Assembly: GCA_964617375.1 (NCBI GenBank)
Contig: CAZTXQ010000017.1
Location: 1-50,410 of the forward strand
DNA length: 50,410 nt
Direction of reading: 5' to 3'
From: Firm-13 sp964617375
GTDB taxonomy: Bacteria; Bacillota; Clostridia; Saccharofermentanales; Saccharofermentanaceae
Notes under the pieces: generated by a model
Databases searched by the model: none
Seen by the model: the letters and a program-made list of their open reading frames with translations, nothing else
Told to the model about the DNA's origin: nothing
In this document: in pieces, positions 24,655 to 33,804 of the stretch
How the letters are laid out: every line of letters starts with the position of its first letter
Numbering within the stretch: position 1 is the first letter of the stretch
Made by a program: the position numbers and the translations under genes

Positions 24655-25413
24655 ATGAGCAACATTAAGGTAAGCATAGAAAATCTGAATCTATTCTACA
24701 GCGAGTTCCAGGCGCTAAAAGATATTAACCTGGAGATTGGAGAGCGCGAGATCACGGCGTTCATCGGGCCGTCCGGATGCGGAAAATCCACGTGTTTGAA
24801 GACCTTGAACCGGATGAATGATCTTGTACCCGATTGCCGGATTGAAGGCCTTATTACGATCGACGGTCAGGACATCTACGCGAAAGACTGTGATATCAAT
24901 CTTTTGAGAAAACGCGCGGGGATGGTTTTCCAGAAGCCGAATCCTTTCCCTATGACAATCTACGACAATATTGCGTACGGTCCGCGCGTACACGGCATCC
25001 GCAATAAGAGCGAGCTTGACGGAATCGTGGAAAAGGCACTGACACAGGCGGCGCTGTGGAACGAAGTCAAGGACCGCTTAAAAGGATCGGCGCTTGGCAT
25101 TTCGGGCGGTCAGCAGCAGCGCCTGTGTATTGCCCGCGCACTTGCCGTCGAACCCGATATTCTTCTGATGGACGAGCCGACGTCGGCTCTCGATCCGATT
25201 TCGACATTGAAGGTCGAGGATCTGATGTATGACTTGAAGGAAAAATATACGGTTATTATCGTTACGCATAATATGCAGCAGGCTGTGCGTATATCGGACA
25301 AGACGGCATTTTTTCTGCTCGGCGAAGTCGTCGAGTACAGTTCCACAATCGATATTTTCAATTCGCCGAAAAACAAGAAAACCGAGGATTATGTAACAGG
25401 ACGTTTCGGCTGA
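24655..25413 (+). CDS. pstB: phosphate ABC transporter ATP-binding protein PstB
   Basis: 252 residues. Walker A GPSGCGKST (residues 38-46), Q-loop MVFQKPNPFPM, the signature ISGGQQQRLCIARALA, Walker B ILLMDEPTSALDP and the switch histidine in IIVTHNMQQA are all intact. The PNPFPMTIYDN sequence is typical of PstB rather than of other ABC importers. Drives phosphate import from the cytoplasmic face. AGGAGAAG precedes the ATG. Confidence 0.97.
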   Translation: MSNIKVSIENLNLFYSEFQALKDINLEIGEREITAFIGPSGCGKSTCLKTLNRMNDLVPDCRIEGLITIDGQDIYAKDCDINLLRKRAGMVFQKPNPFPMTIYDNIAYGPRVHGIRNKSELDGIVEKALTQAALWNEVKDRLKGSALGISGGQQQRLCIARALAVEPDILLMDEPTSALDPISTLKVEDLMYDLKEKYTVIIVTHNMQQAVRISDKTAFFLLGEVVEYSSTIDIFNSPKNKKTEDYVTGRFG

Positions 25414-25507
25414 CAGCCCCCCGGTCGCATTGTGCGGGTCTGCTTGAAAAGACCCGGATAAACACATATGATTGGCTGTAAGAGAACGTAAGGGAAGGTT
25501 AGTCAAC

Positions 25508-26182
25508 ATGAACGATACCAAGTCAGGATCAACGATGCCGCTCGTTATGAAGAACTCCGATATGGCGTCCTATCTGGCCCCGTCCGAGTATATAGACTTT
25601 ACGGATCCGGAGGTTGCCGGGGCGGCCTCATCCCTGATGCAGAAGATGCTCGACGATTCCGCAGAATCGGAGCCGGAGTATCTGGATCCCGAAATGCAGC
25701 TCGCGAAAATATGTTATGAGTTTGTCCGTGACGGGATTCGCCACTCGATCGATATCGGGAGTAAAAAGGTCGTACTCAAGGCGTCGGAGGTTCTGGCCGA
25801 GAAGGAGGGCCTTTGTTATGCGAAATCCCATCTGCTGGCGGCTCTTCTGAGGGCGAACGGCATTCCGGCCGCTCTTTGCTACCAGTATTTACGGTTTGAC
25901 GGACCGGACTCATCGCTTATCCTGCATGGCTTGAATGCGGTGTATTTTGAATCTATCGGACGCTGGATCCGTTTGGATGCAAGAGGAAACAAAAATGGAG
26001 TCGACGCATGTTTTTCGATAGACAAAGAGTATCTGGCGTTCCCGGTTCGTCCGGGTCTCGGCGAGACGGATATACCTTTCATGTACAGTGAACCGGATCG
26101 TGCGGTAGTTGCCGCAATAAACAAATATAAAAACCTGGACGATCTCATCAAGAACTTGCCGTCGCGTTTAGCCGGCCGATAG
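25508..26182 (+). CDS. transglutaminase-like protein inside the phosphate operon
   Basis: 224 residues from the ATG at 25508, preceded by AAGGGAAGG. It belongs to the transglutaminase-like (cysteine protease fold) superfamily: Cys103 in EGLCYAKSHLLAALLRANGI, His140 in LHGLNAVYF and Asp157 in RLDARG form the expected triad. No signal peptide or membrane segment, so it acts in the cytoplasm. Members with this architecture are mostly uncharacterised and may be peptidases or amidases. It lies between pstB and phoU, 12 bases from phoU, so it is expected to be co-expressed under phosphate limitation. A link to phosphate is only positional. Confidence 0.85.
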   Translation: MNDTKSGSTMPLVMKNSDMASYLAPSEYIDFTDPEVAGAASSLMQKMLDDSAESEPEYLDPEMQLAKICYEFVRDGIRHSIDIGSKKVVLKASEVLAEKEGLCYAKSHLLAALLRANGIPAALCYQYLRFDGPDSSLILHGLNAVYFESIGRWIRLDARGNKNGVDACFSIDKEYLAFPVRPGLGETDIPFMYSEPDRAVVAAINKYKNLDDLIKNLPSRLAGR

Positions 26183-26194
26183 AAAGAGGAGAAT

Positions 26195-26851
26195 ATGGTA
26201 AGAAGTGAATTTGAAAAAGAAATACTGCACATCCACGATCTGATCATCCGGATGGGGAATCTGACACAGAACGCAATCAAGGATGCCGTCACGGCGCTGG
26301 TCGAGATGGATACCGAGAAAGCAAAGCGGATCATCAATGAGGATGACATCATCGATGAAATGGAAAGGGAGATCGACCAGGCCTGCTTCGAACTGATTAT
26401 CCGTCAGCAGCCGGTGGCCAGAGATCTTCGCGACGCTATATCGACATTGAAGCTGATAACCGATCTCGAACGTATCGCGGATCATGCAAGTGACATTTCC
26501 GAGAAAGTACTGCTGCTGGATTCTTTCGGCGTTCCGGTTATTATTCCGGCCGACCTGATCCGGATGTCCGATCTCTCTCAGCTTATGATCCGCTCGGCGC
26601 TTGAGTCCTATGTCACAAAGAATGAAGAAACCGCGGCAAGTGTCGTTCATATGGACGACAAAGTCGACGAACTTTATGATAAAGTTAAGTCGTACCTAAC
26701 CACAAGGATGCGTCAGGATCCCGAACATATCGAGCTGCTGACGGAGATTCTTCTGGTATGCAAATATTTTGAGAGAATCTCCGATCATGCGCAGAATGTC
26801 GCTGAATGGGTTCTCTTCTATATCCGCGGCAGGAGGCCGGATCAGGCATGA
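26195..26851 (+). CDS. phoU: phosphate transport regulator PhoU
   Basis: 218 residues, the standard length, built of two three-helix repeats. Each carries the family's metal-binding helix motif: IIDEMEREIDQACFELI with RQQPVARDLRDAISTLK and RIADHASDI in repeat one, and VDELYDKVKSYL with CKYFERISDHAQNVAEW in repeat two. PhoU links PstSCAB activity to PhoR and prevents Pho regulon expression when phosphate is plentiful. The phoB ATG overlaps its stop by four bases. Confidence 0.95.
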   Translation: MVRSEFEKEILHIHDLIIRMGNLTQNAIKDAVTALVEMDTEKAKRIINEDDIIDEMEREIDQACFELIIRQQPVARDLRDAISTLKLITDLERIADHASDISEKVLLLDSFGVPVIIPADLIRMSDLSQLMIRSALESYVTKNEETAASVVHMDDKVDELYDKVKSYLTTRMRQDPEHIELLTEILLVCKYFERISDHAQNVAEWVLFYIRGRRPDQA

Positions 26852-27657
26852 GTGATAAACCGCTGATTATTCTTGTCGAAGATGATGTCGCGATCGCAGA
26901 ACTGATTCGCTTCAACCTTACGAACGAGGGATTTGAAGTGTCGGATTTCAGGAGCGGCGCCGCTCTTTTTCAGGCGTTGCCGGAAAAGACGGGGATCTGT
27001 CTGTTTATACTTGACCTGATGCTGCCCGGCATGGATGGTTTTGAGATCTGCAGAAAAATCAGAACCGATGATAAATTTCTCCTGGTTCCGGTTATTATGC
27101 TGACTGCAAGAGGTACCGAGAGCGATAAGGTTAAGGGTCTTGAAGCAGGGGCCGACGACTATATCACGAAGCCTTTCGGCATCCGGGAATTTCTGGCGCG
27201 CGTCGCGGCGCAGGTAAGACGCTATCATGCCACAATTTCACATCAGACGTCGGCAGCGGGAAAGACGGCGGACAGCGTGCCGGTTTACGGCCTGGTCTCC
27301 GAAGCGGCCGTCCCGGCAGCCATTGATACGAAGACCGATACGAAATCCGCACACGACCTTAGAATGGAATACGCGGGGATCCTATTAGATGATGTCCGTC
27401 ACAGAGTCTATTCCGAGGGAAGAGAAATCGAGATGACCAACCGCGAATATGAACTTCTGAAGTTTCTCATGCAGAACCGAGGCGTCGCCTATTCGCGTGA
27501 CGATCTCTTAAACCATGTCTGGGGATATGAGTATTCCGGTGAAACCAGAACCGTAGATGTCCACATCCGGCAGCTCAGACGAAAAATCGAACGGGATGAT
27601 TCGAATCCGGTTATTATTGAGACGGTCAGAGGCAGAGGCTACCGTTTTTGCGAGTAG
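26848..27657 (+). CDS. phoB: phosphate regulon response regulator (PhoB/PhoP type)
   Basis: 269 residues from the ATG that overlaps the phoU stop. Receiver domain: acidic pocket ILVEDD, phosphorylated Asp in LFILDLMLPGMDG, and the conserved Lys in ITKPFG. The winged-helix OmpR domain covers about residues 175-269 (REIEMTNREYELLKFLMQN, RTVDVHIRQLRRKIE, VRGRGYRF). Between the domains is an unusually long linker of about 45 residues rich in Ala, Thr and Ser. Expected to activate pst and other phosphate genes after phosphorylation by PhoR. Confidence 0.93.
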   Translation: MSDKPLIILVEDDVAIAELIRFNLTNEGFEVSDFRSGAALFQALPEKTGICLFILDLMLPGMDGFEICRKIRTDDKFLLVPVIMLTARGTESDKVKGLEAGADDYITKPFGIREFLARVAAQVRRYHATISHQTSAAGKTADSVPVYGLVSEAAVPAAIDTKTDTKSAHDLRMEYAGILLDDVRHRVYSEGREIEMTNREYELLKFLMQNRGVAYSRDDLLNHVWGYEYSGETRTVDVHIRQLRRKIERDDSNPVIIETVRGRGYRFCE

Positions 27658-27673
27658 GAGAATGAGGTGACAG

Positions 27674-29110
27674 ATGCTCCGTAAGCTTCAGGTCTTTCTG
27701 GCCGTTATCGTTATCGTTTCCATGACAGTGGCGGGCGTAGCCTGCCTCTATTTTTTGTCCCATTATTCCGATACGGTTAACGAAAAGATGTTGTCTTCGG
27801 CAAGCGAGCTTTTCGCGCGGGATTATGAATCGGGTAAGACATATGAAGAAGCGAGCGCTTCCTGTGAAGAGATTTTCTCGGACGAATACTCGGATTTAAG
27901 AATCACCGTGATCGGCATGGACGGCTCCGTCCTTTATGACAACACCCAGAATGCGGTAGATATGGAAAATCATTCGGACCGTACGGAGGTTAAAGCCGCG
28001 ATCGAGTCAAAAGGCACCTCGACGATCAAGAGACACAGTTCGACTTTGAATTCGGACATGCTTTATTTGGCTAGATATGATTCCGGTATTGATCTGGTAG
28101 TACGCACATCGGTTCAGCTGAAACTGTATCAGTCGGGTGTTCAAAGGCTGGAAATCACTTTTGCGATTGTTATGATCATAACGGTTCTCTTGCTTGGCGG
28201 TGTGAGTTTCTTCTATTCAAGGCGTCTGGCCAAACCGCTTTTCGAGCTGCGTGCTGCCGCGGAATCCATGTCGGGAGGCGATTATTCCGCCCGTGTGAAC
28301 GTCCGTTCAAACGACGAAATCGGAGCTTTGGCCAAGTCATTCAACAGTATGTCGGGCCAGCTCGAAAAGGAGTTTCAGGAACTGGAGGCTCAGAATGACC
28401 GCATGGCCGAATTGCAGGATATGCGATCCGAATTTGTAGCCAACGTAAGTCATGAACTGAAGACCCCGCTCACTTCCATCCGCGGATTTGTCGACACCCT
28501 GCGCAACGGCCATATCGAGGATAAGGCGACGCAGGAGAGGTTTCTTGAGATTATCGATATTGAAGCCGAACGGCTTCATCAGCTGATCTGTGACATCCTG
28601 CAGCTTTCCGAAATCGAAGGCATGGATAATGAACTGGAACTGCAGCAATTTGACATATCGGAATCGCTTGACGATGTTGCGACCCTTCTCGATGAGAAAG
28701 CGACCGAAAGACACGTGTCGATTATTGTCGAGGACTGTGAGAAGCTGCCCGTTCTTGCCAGCCGGTATCGCATTAAACAAATACTGATCAATCTGGTTGA
28801 CAATGCGATCAAATATAACAAGGTCAATGGCAAGGTGTATATACGCGCCGACCGCGAGCCGGACAGGATGGTTGTACTTCGTGTACGGGATACGGGCGAA
28901 GGAATTCCGCCCGAACATCAGCCGCGCGTATTTGAACGCTTCTACCGCGTCGACAAGAGCCATTCCAGAGAGATGGGCGGTACCGGACTCGGTCTTTCGA
29001 TCGTGAAGCACATCGCGCAGCTTTATGACGGATCTACATCCGTCGAATCGGTTCCGGGCGTGGGGACGACGTTTACCGTGCGGCTTCGCATTGCCGACGA
29101 CTTGACCTGA
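27674..29110 (+). CDS. phoR: phosphate regulon sensor histidine kinase
   Basis: 478 residues. One membrane helix at 7-28, an external sensing domain of about 130 residues, a second helix near 160-180, HAMP (RLAKPLFELRAAAESMSGGD), a coiled linker without a recognisable PAS domain, then H-box FVANVSHELKTPLTSI and the ATPase domain with NLVDNAIKYN (N box), DTGEGI (G1) and GGTGLGLSIVKHI (G2). It would sense Pst/PhoU status and phosphorylate the adjacent regulator. Starts 16 bases after phoB, with AGGTGAC upstream. Confidence 0.93.
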   Translation: MLRKLQVFLAVIVIVSMTVAGVACLYFLSHYSDTVNEKMLSSASELFARDYESGKTYEEASASCEEIFSDEYSDLRITVIGMDGSVLYDNTQNAVDMENHSDRTEVKAAIESKGTSTIKRHSSTLNSDMLYLARYDSGIDLVVRTSVQLKLYQSGVQRLEITFAIVMIITVLLLGGVSFFYSRRLAKPLFELRAAAESMSGGDYSARVNVRSNDEIGALAKSFNSMSGQLEKEFQELEAQNDRMAELQDMRSEFVANVSHELKTPLTSIRGFVDTLRNGHIEDKATQERFLEIIDIEAERLHQLICDILQLSEIEGMDNELELQQFDISESLDDVATLLDEKATERHVSIIVEDCEKLPVLASRYRIKQILINLVDNAIKYNKVNGKVYIRADREPDRMVVLRVRDTGEGIPPEHQPRVFERFYRVDKSHSREMGGTGLGLSIVKHIAQLYDGSTSVESVPGVGTTFTVRLRIADDLT

Positions 29111-29132
29111 TCTCACCTGATCTCACCTGATC
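29106..29132 (+). repeat. 10-bp tandem repeat spanning the phoR stop codon
   Basis: CCTGATCTCA occurs twice in tandem and is followed by CCTGATC. The first unit contains the phoR stop TGA. Probably slippage; no function evident. Confidence 0.85.
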
Positions 29133-29154
29133 CTTTTCATCCGGCAAGTTAATT

Positions 29155-29163
29155 TGCTATAAT
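29155..29163 (+). promoter_or_regulatory. extended -10 promoter of the uracil-DNA glycosylase gene
   Basis: TGCTATAAT is an extended -10 with a perfect TATAAT hexamer, 32 bases before the ATG. No convincing -35 box, as is usual for extended -10 promoters. Confidence 0.6.
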
Positions 29164-29194
29164 CAGGTCATGAGATGCGAAAGCAGGTAAAAGA

Positions 29195-29800
29195 ATGGAA
29201 TACACATGGCCGGATTTTGTAAATGAATGCAAGGACTGTACCAATTGTTCTTTAAGTGCAACCAGAAAAAACGTGGTGATTTACCGCGGTGCGATTGAAG
29301 CGCCGCTGATGTTTGTCGGAGAAGGCCCCGGAGCAAACGAAGACGAACAGGGACTCCCGTTTGTCGGCCAGGCAGGCCGCCTTCTTACGCTTCTTCTCGA
29401 AGCCTACGGTTTTAAACCCGAGGAATATCATATCTGCAACATCGTCAAGTGCCGGCCTCCTGAGAACCGGGTTCCTACGCCGGAGGAGGCGAAGTGCTGT
29501 ATGCCGCTTCTGGCCAAACAAATCCGATTCGCAAAGCCGAAAGTCATCGTTCTTCTCGGAGCCACCTCCTATAAGTATTTTCTGAATCCCGAACTTCCGA
29601 TCAGCAAAGCCCGCGGCCAATGGATTGAGAAGGGGAAATACTGGATCATGCCGACTTTTCATCCCGCTTATATCCTGAGAAATAACCGGGAACGCATCAG
29701 CCTTTGGCAGGATATAGGACTTGTCAGAGCCAAGCTCGAGGAACTCGAATTGGTCGCGCCTCTCCCGAAAATTCCCGATATGCCGTCGGGACGGGGTTGA
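29195..29800 (+). CDS. uracil-DNA glycosylase, family 4 (iron-sulfur)
   Basis: 201 residues. Family 4 signature: CKDCTNCSL and CRPPENRVPTPEEAKCCMPLL supply the four cysteines for a [4Fe-4S] cluster; GEGPGANEDEQGLPFVGQ is motif A (catalytic loop) and TFHPAYILRN is motif B. It removes uracil from DNA to start base-excision repair, and is the usual form in many Clostridia. Related type 5 enzymes have a different motif A. The gene stands alone, with its own promoter. Confidence 0.92.
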   Translation: MEYTWPDFVNECKDCTNCSLSATRKNVVIYRGAIEAPLMFVGEGPGANEDEQGLPFVGQAGRLLTLLLEAYGFKPEEYHICNIVKCRPPENRVPTPEEAKCCMPLLAKQIRFAKPKVIVLLGATSYKYFLNPELPISKARGQWIEKGKYWIMPTFHPAYILRNNRERISLWQDIGLVRAKLEELELVAPLPKIPDMPSGRG

Positions 29801-29869
29801 TTGCAGGATTTCGGTCATCACTTCATATAAACACATTTGAATTTATGAATATTTTCTTCGAAAACGCAT

Positions 29870-29897
29870 TTTCTTTTATTCCCGCGAGCCGTATAAT
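29870..29897 (+). promoter_or_regulatory. possible promoter of the CoA-disulfide reductase gene
   Basis: TATAAT at 29892-29897 is perfect; the -35 zone around 29869-29874 (TTTTCT) is weak. It lies about 45 bases before the ATG, with GGGAGGA as ribosome site. Confidence 0.45.
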
Positions 29898-29941
29898 ATA
29901 AACAACAGTGGAATCGTTACAAATCAGCGGGAGGACATTTT

Positions 29942-32479
29942 ATGAAAATACTGATTGTCGGAGGCGTTGCCGGCGGTGCCAGTGCGGCTACAAGACTGCG
30001 CCGTTTATCCGAAGACGCAGAGATTATCCTTTTCGAAAAAGGTGAATACGTTTCGTACGCCAATTGCGGCATGCCTTACTATATCGGCGGTGCGATTAAA
30101 GAAAGAGAACGCCTGATCGTTACCAAAGCCCAGCTTTTCCAGGACCGGTTCGGGATCGATGTTCGCCTTAAGAGCGAAGTCATGTCGATCAACCGCGAGA
30201 AGAAAACCGTAACCGTTCTCGATCACTCGGATAACCGTACATACGAGGAGTCGTATGATAAGATTTTGCTGTCTCCCGGCGCTTACCCCAAGGTATTCCC
30301 TCTGCCGGGTGTCGATTCCAAAGGAATTTTCACATTAAGAAATCTCACCGATACATTTGCGATCGACGATTACATTAAGTCAACCAACGCCGGGCGCGCG
30401 GTTGTCGTCGGCGGAGGTTTTATCGGCGTCGAGATGGCCGAGAACTTGAAAGAACGCGGCCTGGATGTCACGATTGTCGAATTTATGGATCAGCTCCTTG
30501 CCTTCCTCGATAAGGACATGGCGATTCAGGTTCACCAGAATCTGCGCGATCATGGTATAAAGCTTTGTCTTAATACCGGAGTCAAGAGCTTTGCCCCGGC
30601 TCCTTCCGGCGGTTCCGCTCTCGACATTGCTCTCACCAGCGGCCAGTCGGTTCAGGCGGAGCTTGTCATTCTCTGTACGGGCGTTGTTCCGGACAGCACT
30701 CTGGCCGTTAAAGCAGGACTAAAAACGGGGATTGCCGGCAGTATTCTTGTCGACGACAATTTCCGTACGGAGGATCCCGATATTTTTGCGGTTGGCGACG
30801 CCATCGGCGTAATCAGCCTTGTAAGCGGCAAAGAAGTTATGATCCCGCTGGCCGGACCCGCAAATAAGCAGGGCAGAGAAGCGGCCGCGAATATGCTGAA
30901 AGACAGCCCGGATCAGGAGAAGGGTAAATCAGCCCGTTTTGTCCAGGGCAGCAGCGTAGTAAAGATATTCGACCAGACGGCGGCCGCTACCGGACTCTCC
31001 GAGAAGCAGCTCGAGAAGGAATCGATCCCCTATTTGAAGACGTACATACACCCTTCGAGTCATGCGACCTATTACCCGAATTCGACTAATATGAGTATGA
31101 AGCTCCTTTTCGCGGAGGACGGTAAGATCCTCGGCGCCCAGGCGATCGGATTTGACGGTGTCGAGAAGAGAATCGATGTCATTGCGACAGCCCTGCGTCT
31201 CGGCGGCACAGTCTATGATCTCGAGAAGCTCGAGCTGTGCTACGCGCCGGCGTATTCGTCCGCCAAAGATCCGGTCAATATGCTGGGCTTCACGGCCGCC
31301 AATATTCTGAAAGGCGATATGAAGGTCATCTACCCGGAACAGGTTCAAGGCTTACTGTCGCAAGGCGCCTTCTTCCTCGATGTCAGCATGAAGGAAGAGC
31401 TCGACATGGGCACGATCCCCGGATCGGTTTCCGTGCCTCTTGACGGGCTTCGTGACCATATGCAAGGGCTTCCCAAGGACAAGCCGGTCTATGTTTTCTG
31501 CCGCGTCGGTTTAAGGGGCTATGTGGCGTCGAGAATCCTGAGACAGCACGGGTTTGACGCTTATAACCTCAGCGGAGGCTATCGCTCGTACAATCTTCTT
31601 GTAACAGAGAAGAAGGCTCTCGAAAAGGACGCGGACGTGATCTCCGCATCGGGAAAAGTTGATAGCGGCGCCGTGACAAGACCGGGTTCCGCCGTAAACA
31701 CCGCCCCCGTATCTGCCGCATCACCCGCTAAGACTCTCAATGTCGATGCCTGCGGACTATCCTGTCCCGGACCTATCATGAAGGTCGCGGCCGGTATAAA
31801 AGAGATTACCGACGGCGAAATTTTAAAAGTCAGTGCGACGGATCCCGCCTTTGCATCGGATATCCATGTTTGGTGCGAGCGTACGGGTAACACACTCCTT
31901 TCGATAAATCGCGACAAGGGAATCTTCACGGTTGAAATCCGGAAAGGCCTGGGCGCCGGAGCTGTGGCGGCTGATCCTTCAAAGGCAGGTGCAGTCCCCG
32001 TATCGGCCGGCAACGACAAATCCATGGTGATTTTCAGCGGGGATCTCGACAAAGCGATTGCCGCCTTCATCATCGCCAACGGCGCCGCTGCGATGGGCAG
32101 AAAGGTGACGCTGTTCTTCACCTTCTGGGGACTTAACATTCTCCGCAAGAGCACGCATGTAAAGGTGAAGAAGAACCTGATCGAAAAGATGTTTGGATTC
32201 ATGATGCCCAGAGGCAGCAAAAAGCTCGGTCTGTCGCGCATGAACATGGGCGGTCTCGGAGCGAAAATGATCCGCGGCATTATGAAGGACAAGAACGTGC
32301 AGTCGTTAGAAGACCTGATGAAGGCGGCCATGGATAACGGCGTTAAGGTGCTTGCCTGCCAGATGTCGATGGACCTGATGGGGATCAAGGAAGAAGAACT
32401 GATTGACGGCGTCGAGCTCGCGGGCGTGGCGACCTTTATCGGTTCGGCAGAACTTTCGGATACGAACCTCTTTATCTGA
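29942..32479 (+). CDS. four-domain sulfur-transfer fusion: CoA-disulfide reductase, rhodanese, TusA, DsrE
   Basis: 845 residues. Residues 1-445 are an FAD/NAD(P)H pyridine nucleotide-disulfide reductase of the CoA-disulfide/persulfide reductase group: GGVAGGASAATRLRR for FAD, the redox Cys42 in YANCGMPYY and the ELCYAPAYSSAKDPVN tail. Residues 455-545 are a rhodanese domain with active Cys520 (CRVGLRG). Residues 597-665 are TusA-like with C604-G-L-S-C608-P-G-P. Residues 690-845 are a DsrE/DsrF-like domain (KSMVIFSGDLDKAIAAFIIA). All active cysteines are kept, so sulfur may pass between domains as persulfide. Cytoplasmic. Role: disposal or use of polysulfide, CoA persulfide or sulfane sulfur (inference from domains). 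Confidence 0.92.
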   Translation: MKILIVGGVAGGASAATRLRRLSEDAEIILFEKGEYVSYANCGMPYYIGGAIKERERLIVTKAQLFQDRFGIDVRLKSEVMSINREKKTVTVLDHSDNRTYEESYDKILLSPGAYPKVFPLPGVDSKGIFTLRNLTDTFAIDDYIKSTNAGRAVVVGGGFIGVEMAENLKERGLDVTIVEFMDQLLAFLDKDMAIQVHQNLRDHGIKLCLNTGVKSFAPAPSGGSALDIALTSGQSVQAELVILCTGVVPDSTLAVKAGLKTGIAGSILVDDNFRTEDPDIFAVGDAIGVISLVSGKEVMIPLAGPANKQGREAAANMLKDSPDQEKGKSARFVQGSSVVKIFDQTAAATGLSEKQLEKESIPYLKTYIHPSSHATYYPNSTNMSMKLLFAEDGKILGAQAIGFDGVEKRIDVIATALRLGGTVYDLEKLELCYAPAYSSAKDPVNMLGFTAANILKGDMKVIYPEQVQGLLSQGAFFLDVSMKEELDMGTIPGSVSVPLDGLRDHMQGLPKDKPVYVFCRVGLRGYVASRILRQHGFDAYNLSGGYRSYNLLVTEKKALEKDADVISASGKVDSGAVTRPGSAVNTAPVSAASPAKTLNVDACGLSCPGPIMKVAAGIKEITDGEILKVSATDPAFASDIHVWCERTGNTLLSINRDKGIFTVEIRKGLGAGAVAADPSKAGAVPVSAGNDKSMVIFSGDLDKAIAAFIIANGAAAMGRKVTLFFTFWGLNILRKSTHVKVKKNLIEKMFGFMMPRGSKKLGLSRMNMGGLGAKMIRGIMKDKNVQSLEDLMKAAMDNGVKVLACQMSMDLMGIKEEELIDGVELAGVATFIGSAELSDTNLFI

Positions 32480-32524
32480 ATCCTGCCCGAAAGGACCTGA
32501 CAAGAAACAGACATAGAAAAGAAA

Positions 32525-32563
32525 GCTCCCTCTTCGGCTGTGAAACGAAGAGGGAGCCTTTTT
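32525..32563. terminator. bidirectional intrinsic terminator
   Basis: A perfect 12-bp stem (32525-32536 with 32546-32557) is followed by CTTTTT on the + strand and by TTTCTTTTC on the - strand. It separates the converging fusion-reductase gene and DUF4349 gene. Confidence 0.92.
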
Positions 32564-32588
32564 GCATGTGAGAATCACTGCTTGTAAT

Positions 32589-33545
32589 TTATTTTGCCTG
32601 CTTCGCCCGCGCTTTCTTTTTGCCTGCGCGCTTAACCAGGAAGACAATCAGGAGAACGATTGCGGCAATGATCAGGGCCGGAACCAGAATGTAGCTCAGC
32701 AGGATAGCGAAGAAGCCCGCCGTGTTTGCTACGAAGCTGATACTGTTGGAAAAGCCTTTCACAACGTTTTGCCAGACATAGCCGGAACTCCATCTCGCAA
32801 GAAGTCCGCTGTTGGGATCTTCTGTCGGAGAGACGGGAGCGGGTACCGGTTCGGAGATCCGGATGGTAATGGTGGAGTATCCGACCAGATTATCGTAGTA
32901 CCTGAGCTGGCCTTTCAGTACCTCGATCTCTTCCTGTATGGAGTCGAGCTGCGCTCTGACATTTAGAATATCTTCCATCTTGACGGCCTGTGTCATGATC
33001 GTAAGCATCTGGGCTTCCTGTGCCTTGGCATTCGTAAGCCGGGATTCAAGGTCGACATAATCGGCCGTTACGTCCTGCGAGCCCATGCTGGAAGACTGGA
33101 CGGTTCCTATCGTTCCGATCTTGGCAGTGAATTCCTTGAGCTTCTCCGGCGGGATACGCACCGTGATATACCCGGATGCTATATCGTCCATCTTGCTGTA
33201 ATTCGAGTCGGATACATAACCGCCGGCAGCGACGGTCTCCGCGCTGATTTCGTTGATTGCATCCGCCGCATCCTTTGCCTCGATCGACATATCCACGGTA
33301 TAGATGATCTTCTTGTCGGAGGTTGAAACGTTTCCGGGATCTATGGCGGCGGTGCCCGCGTCGCCGGTTGACGCGCTGCCGTCGGGAGCGACGGGCTGAT
33401 CCACAGCCGACTCTGCTGCGGAAATTTCGTCACTATGCGTTTGAATATAATCCTTGGCCGTGGCGGACTTGCTATTCGCAGCGCACGAGGAGAGCAGTAG
33501 AATAGCGGTTAAGGTTAGGGCAATGAGATACGTTTTCCTGATCAT
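32589..33545 (-). CDS. DUF4349 domain lipoprotein
   Basis: 318 residues from the ATG at 33545, chosen for the GGAGG eight bases upstream. Signal peptide with lipobox LSSC, then a low-complexity linker, then the DUF4349 domain: IIYTVDMSIEAKDAADAINE, an extended coiled coil (LESRLTNAKAQEAQ to LDSIQEEIEVLKGQLRYYDN) and YSTITIRISEP. A C-terminal membrane helix (FAILLSYILVPALIIAAIVLLIV region) is followed by a basic KRAGKKKARAKQAK tail. The external coiled-coil domain is thus fixed to the membrane at both ends. The family has no established function. Confidence 0.85.
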   Translation of the reverse strand: MIRKTYLIALTLTAILLLSSCAANSKSATAKDYIQTHSDEISAAESAVDQPVAPDGSASTGDAGTAAIDPGNVSTSDKKIIYTVDMSIEAKDAADAINEISAETVAAGGYVSDSNYSKMDDIASGYITVRIPPEKLKEFTAKIGTIGTVQSSSMGSQDVTADYVDLESRLTNAKAQEAQMLTIMTQAVKMEDILNVRAQLDSIQEEIEVLKGQLRYYDNLVGYSTITIRISEPVPAPVSPTEDPNSGLLARWSSGYVWQNVVKGFSNSISFVANTAGFFAILLSYILVPALIIAAIVLLIVFLVKRAGKKKARAKQAK

Positions 33546-33738
33546 AGATTTCCTCCGTTCATGGTTTCCGAGAAAGTTGCGGATTCTTTTTACGAGCATA
33601 GCCGATTTTTGAATATTCGAATAGAAATTTCTAAAAGGATTGCATACATGATATTATTAAGAGAGTAAACAGTAACTCGCGATACATATACAAGCGGTCT
33701 GTTAATTATATCTGTCAATCTTATTATAGCAGAACATT

Positions 33739-33753
33739 TATACTTCAAGTATA
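33739..33753. promoter_or_regulatory. perfect 15-base palindrome upstream of the second PstS gene
   Basis: TATACTT-C-AAGTATA has two seven-base arms in perfect symmetry about one base. It lies in the 259-base region between divergent genes, 52 bases before the pstS-like ATG, and probably downstream of its promoter (TATTATAG near 33722). Likely a regulator site. Confidence 0.5.
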
Positions 33754-33804
33754 CGTCCGATCAGGCAATTTTCCGGACCCCGAGAAGGATTAGGAGAGAC
33801 CGGT

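Noticed and set aside
31579..32514. 311-codon frame antisense to the sulfur-transfer fusion gene
   Set aside because: Shadow of the TusA/DsrE coding region; no start signal and no recognisable domain.
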